Source of the DNA: a virus
Direction: 5' to 3' (one strand)
DNA length: 39,469 nt
IMG/VR virus record: IMGVR_UViG_3300048815_000006
Location: 1 to 39,469 of that record
The position numbers and the translations under genes are program-made. Below, piece after piece: positions 37,240 to 39,469 of the stretch; the stretch's first letter is position 1; every line of letters begins with the position of its first letter. Under the pieces are notes generated by a model, which worked only from the letters and a program-made list of their open reading frames with translations, was not told the DNA's origin and searched no databases.

Positions 37240-38347
37240 CCGTCGCCTCCACCGTCTCGACACGCGCGGCGGACTGGGTGGCGGCTGGCATCTCGCGCAC
37301 CCGGAGGTCCGCAGGCCACTCGTCCATCGTGCCGCCCTTCTTGTCCCGCAGACGCACCCGCACCGGGGCGCCTTGGTAGCCGTCGAGCGTGCCGTCCAGG
37401 TCGTGCTCAATGTCTGACGGGTCCATGTCGGGCCACTCGTGCGGCTCGCACCCCTCGAAGCCGGCGTCGTTCCGGTCGCGGACGTTAGCCCCGAGTTGCT
37501 TGACGAACACAGCAACCCCGGCGCGCTGGCACTGGCGGACGAGTGAACGAATGTCGGGCGTCCAGCAGGGGCGCGAGCGCGGACCGGACTCGCCTCCAAT
37601 AATTATGAGATCTAGGCGGCGGATAGTTTCTAAGCCAGGGGCGAAATGGCCGCGCACCAAAAATCCGGCTCCAATATCAAGCACATTTCGCGATACCGCC
37701 CACTGCAGATCCACTGGCCCAAGCAGCGGTTCACATGACAGAAACCGCACCGCAGCAGGCGTCGCCAGCAGATGCGGAATGCGCTCATCGGCACGTTGCT
37801 GATCCTCGACACTTGTGCCCAGCCACACGTTCGGCAGAGGCCACGTAGGGTAATCGAATGAGATCGCGCGGATATCGACATCGCGTCGCTGATGCAGAAT
37901 TTCGGCGATCACGTCGTTCAAAGCCATGAAGCCTGCGCGCGAGCCGATGTAATCTCGCATCCGTTCCGGTCGTTTTGTCAGCACCTGAAACGTGTGCTGT
38001 GGACATAGCGCCATGACTGCGAAAGCGCGGTCGATCCACTCATCCTCGACGCCCTCTGCGAAAAGGTCCGCCATGCTGTCAACGAAGATGCGGCGCGGCT
38101 TCCGCCAATGCAGCGGGAGCGTCAGCATCTCGGGGATCAGCGCCAGCTTGCCGGTCCACGCGCCGCCATATTTCGTTCGCTTGGCGAAGCCATGGTACGG
38201 CTGGCCGGGGTCTGAAAACCTCGCGGCCATCTTCTCGGCGTAGCAGCCGCCTTCGTGGTTCGCGCCTCCGCAGCCGGGCGAGACGCGCGAGCATCCGCGC
38301 ACCGGGTTCCAAGTGAAGTCTGTCCATTCGATTTTACTCGCGGTCAT
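37232..38347 (-). CDS. Phage Gp37/Gp68 family protein (DUF5131-like), 371 aa
   Basis: ATG 38347 (MTASKIEWTDFTWNPVRGC). KIEWTDFTWNPVRGCSRVS with Cys19, Cys26 and Cys35 (GGCYAEKMAAR) is the signature of the phage Gp37/Gp68 family. Further matches are the RIFVDSMADLFAEGVEDEW segment, the LTKRPERM strand, and the closing IGGESGPRSRPC and AVFVKQLG. The Cys triad could ligate an iron-sulfur cluster, and the barrel-like strand order recalls radical-SAM enzymes, although activity is not demonstrated. The Arg-rich upstream extension of the frame is discarded. The start overlaps the stop of the HNH gene (ATGA). Confidence 0.85.
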   Translation of the reverse strand: MTASKIEWTDFTWNPVRGCSRVSPGCGGANHEGGCYAEKMAARFSDPGQPYHGFAKRTKYGGAWTGKLALIPEMLTLPLHWRKPRRIFVDSMADLFAEGVEDEWIDRAFAVMALCPQHTFQVLTKRPERMRDYIGSRAGFMALNDVIAEILHQRRDVDIRAISFDYPTWPLPNVWLGTSVEDQQRADERIPHLLATPAAVRFLSCEPLLGPVDLQWAVSRNVLDIGAGFLVRGHFAPGLETIRRLDLIIIGGESGPRSRPCWTPDIRSLVRQCQRAGVAVFVKQLGANVRDRNDAGFEGCEPHEWPDMDPSDIEHDLDGTLDGYQGAPVRVRLRDKKGGTMDEWPADLRVREMPAATQSAARVETVEATDA

Positions 38348-38931
38348 TGCATGATCCTGTGCCACTTGCCGTGCGAGATAGGCTCCGCAAGACCTTCGGC
38401 TCGTAGCTTGGTCAATCCCGACTTGATTGCGGCGCGCGTTGTCCCGACCGCCGCCTGTAGGGCGGCGATTGTGAGGCATCCACTCGTGGCCCCGAGAGCA
38501 TTGATGATGGCGTCCATAGTCGGGCGCGGCTGGACATTGTGGCCCGACACATAAGCCTTGGGGCGCCCAGTCGCGTCGTACTTCAAGAATTTCCTTCCGC
38601 ACCCGCACAAACAGACAATTTCAGGATTTTCCTCGCCGGGATCACGCAACTTGCTACCGGGCTTGCGGTGTCGCTTGCGATGCTCTGCGCTCGTAAGCGC
38701 CTCCAAGTTATCCGGTGCATTGTTTGACCTTACCTCGTCGTCATGATGCACATGCTTAGCCGTCACTTGCTGCCCTGCCGCCGCCGCCTTCAACCGATGC
38801 TCGTAGGCATAACCCCGACAGTCGGCCAGCGGATGATCTTTGCCGACTCGAATAAGAACGTACCCGCGCGGCTCAACCACCCTGCCGCCTTTCCAATTCG
38901 GGTTTAGTGGGCCTCTTTGCGACTTTCCCAT
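38344..38931 (-). CDS. HNH endonuclease, 195 aa
   Basis: MGKSQRGPLNPNWKGGRVVE starts with an NPNWKGGR element of the NUMOD3-like type, followed by YVLIRVGKDHPLADCRGYAY, EHRLKAAAAGQQV and HVHHDDEVRSNNAPDNLEAL, the HNH core (His-His, Asp, Asn). ALTSAEHRKRHRK follows. Downstream are a CLCGCG zinc-like patch and a winged-helix-like end (SGCLTIAALQAAVGTTRAAI). Homing or free-standing HNH nucleases of this build cut double-stranded DNA. Whether it spreads itself or processes phage DNA cannot be told. Confidence 0.85.
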   Translation of the reverse strand: MGKSQRGPLNPNWKGGRVVEPRGYVLIRVGKDHPLADCRGYAYEHRLKAAAAGQQVTAKHVHHDDEVRSNNAPDNLEALTSAEHRKRHRKPGSKLRDPGEENPEIVCLCGCGRKFLKYDATGRPKAYVSGHNVQPRPTMDAIINALGATSGCLTIAALQAAVGTTRAAIKSGLTKLRAEGLAEPISHGKWHRIMQ

Positions 38932-39133
38932 ACGCGCCGGTCTCCAACCACCTAAGCAGCCGCAGGTAATTCTCTACAGTCGGCGGCTTCCCGTTCGATA
39001 CTCCGAACACCGTCACGTGGTCAACACCTGTTTTTACCTGGACCTCTCGGAATGACTCGCCCCTCTTTCGCATCGTGCGTAGGACGCGGCTACCGAACGC
39101 TGCGGCGTCGAATAACGGCTTACCCTCACCCAT
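38873..39133 (-). CDS. XRE-like helix-turn-helix regulator, 86 aa
   Basis: ATG 39133 with AGGAG seven bases upstream; the longer open frame upstream is Arg/Ser-rich shadow. FGSRVLRTMRKRGESFREVQ, VKTGVDHVTVFGVSNGKPPT, VENYLRLLRWLETG is a Cro/C1-type helix-turn-helix. The scaffold helices place VQVKTGVDHVTVFGVSNGK as turn and recognition helix, and PTVENYLRLLRWL as the following helix. It probably represses or activates the early cluster. It overlaps the HNH gene start by 59 bases. Confidence 0.75.
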   Translation of the reverse strand: MGEGKPLFDAAAFGSRVLRTMRKRGESFREVQVKTGVDHVTVFGVSNGKPPTVENYLRLLRWLETGAYGKVAKRPTKPELERRQGG

Positions 39134-39461
39134 CCGCCCGCTCCTTCTCGGATGCAGGCGCGGCGGGGAGTAAGCGCGAGAGCGCCGTCTTCCCGACCGC
39201 GATCCAAGCCTCAGCCGGGTCGCGCGTCCGCGCCCATTGCAGGTTCCACAACACCATGCAGATGATGTGGATGTCTTCCGGGTCGGTGCTAGACTCGGGA
39301 TTATCCTCAAAATAGCAGAGTTCTTCGAAGCGGCAGTGATCAGTCGGCCGCCCGGCCAGAGTAATGCCGCATTCTGCGCAGCGCGGGATCGTGTCGTAAT
39401 TGCCGCCAGAATCGAGTGGGATAACTTCGCAAATCAGAGTCCCTGGGGTGTAAAGGTTCAT
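39126..39461 (-). CDS. Hypothetical zinc-binding protein, 111 aa
   Basis: ATG 39461 lies nine bases from the window edge; the true start may be here, but the ribosome site is only partly visible. TIPRCAECGITLAGRPTDHC then FEELCYFED provides four Cys for a zinc site. The rest is helical and acidic (PEDIHIICMVLWNLQWARTR, DPAEAWIAVGKTALSRLL). Its stop overlaps the start of the XRE-like gene. No family recognised. Confidence 0.6.
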   Translation of the reverse strand: MNLYTPGTLICEVIPLDSGGNYDTIPRCAECGITLAGRPTDHCRFEELCYFEDNPESSTDPEDIHIICMVLWNLQWARTRDPAEAWIAVGKTALSRLLPAAPASEKERADG

Positions 39462-39469
39462 GCGCTCGG

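Noticed and set aside
36484-37488. Long plus-strand frame of 334 codons
   Set aside because: It runs antisense to the ASCH-like and Gp37/Gp68 genes, is Arg/Pro-rich and has no ribosome site; a shadow of GC-rich coding sequence.
1-39469. CRISPR array, insertion sequence or integrase/attachment site
   Set aside because: No regularly spaced repeats, no transposase or integrase-like frame, and no direct repeat flanking the tRNA were found by reading.

Overview
The window is a piece of a tailed-phage genome (free phage or prophage) with roughly 60-65% GC. An alphaproteobacterial host is inferred from the base composition, a Tad/Flp-type pilin, a DUF3309-like peptide and the overall gene set. No capsid, portal, terminase or integrase gene is in view, so lifestyle cannot be decided.

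Layout. (1) 1-16.5 kb, plus strand: the 3' part of a lytic-transglycosylase virion protein, then a 4721-residue polyvalent protein. That protein carries a membrane-active N-terminus, an adenine-N6 methyltransferase, an SF2 helicase, an HExxH metallopeptidase and an ejection-protein-like C-terminus. Together they look like a DNA-ejection and antirestriction machine, comparable in logic to phage P1 DarB. Three small genes (5166-5462, 7506-7841, 13692-14069) are overprinted in the +1 frame inside its low-complexity linkers. Each has its own Shine-Dalgarno and strong codon signature, while the giant frame loses its signature there. (2) 16.5-21.9 kb, plus: tail-fibre, lectin-like and spike proteins. 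This stretch is interrupted by a minus-strand moron with its own promoter, encoding a 56-residue hydrophobic protein and a complete Flp/Tad prepilin. (3) 21.9-24.5 kb, plus: a chain of very small overlapping genes, many encoding membrane or lipoproteins. (4) 24.4-26.06 kb, minus: a unit with its own promoter, two leader ORFs, a possible attenuator, a protein with an HxD...H motif, an unknown protein and a tRNA-Gly(UCC) with a bulged T stem. (5) 26.06-31.3 kb, plus: an RHH regulator divergent from unit 4, a holin-like protein, an orphan Phd-type antitoxin, lipoproteins, a cysteine-protease-like protein and a GH108 endolysin, ending in a strong terminator at 31312. (6) 31.4-39.5 kb, minus: a tightly overlapping metabolic/early-type cluster with thyX, a DUF3310 protein, small zinc-ribbon proteins, an ASCH-like protein, a Gp37/Gp68 protein, an HNH endonuclease and an XRE-type regulator.

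Genes within each arm mostly overlap by ATGA or TGATG junctions, which implies translational coupling. The late arm (plus) and metabolic arm (minus) converge on the terminator at 31312-31351. The two minus-strand units inside the plus arm (18.6-18.98 kb and 24.4-26.05 kb) each start at a TTGACA promoter with an 18-base spacer, so they are probably expressed independently of the late genes.
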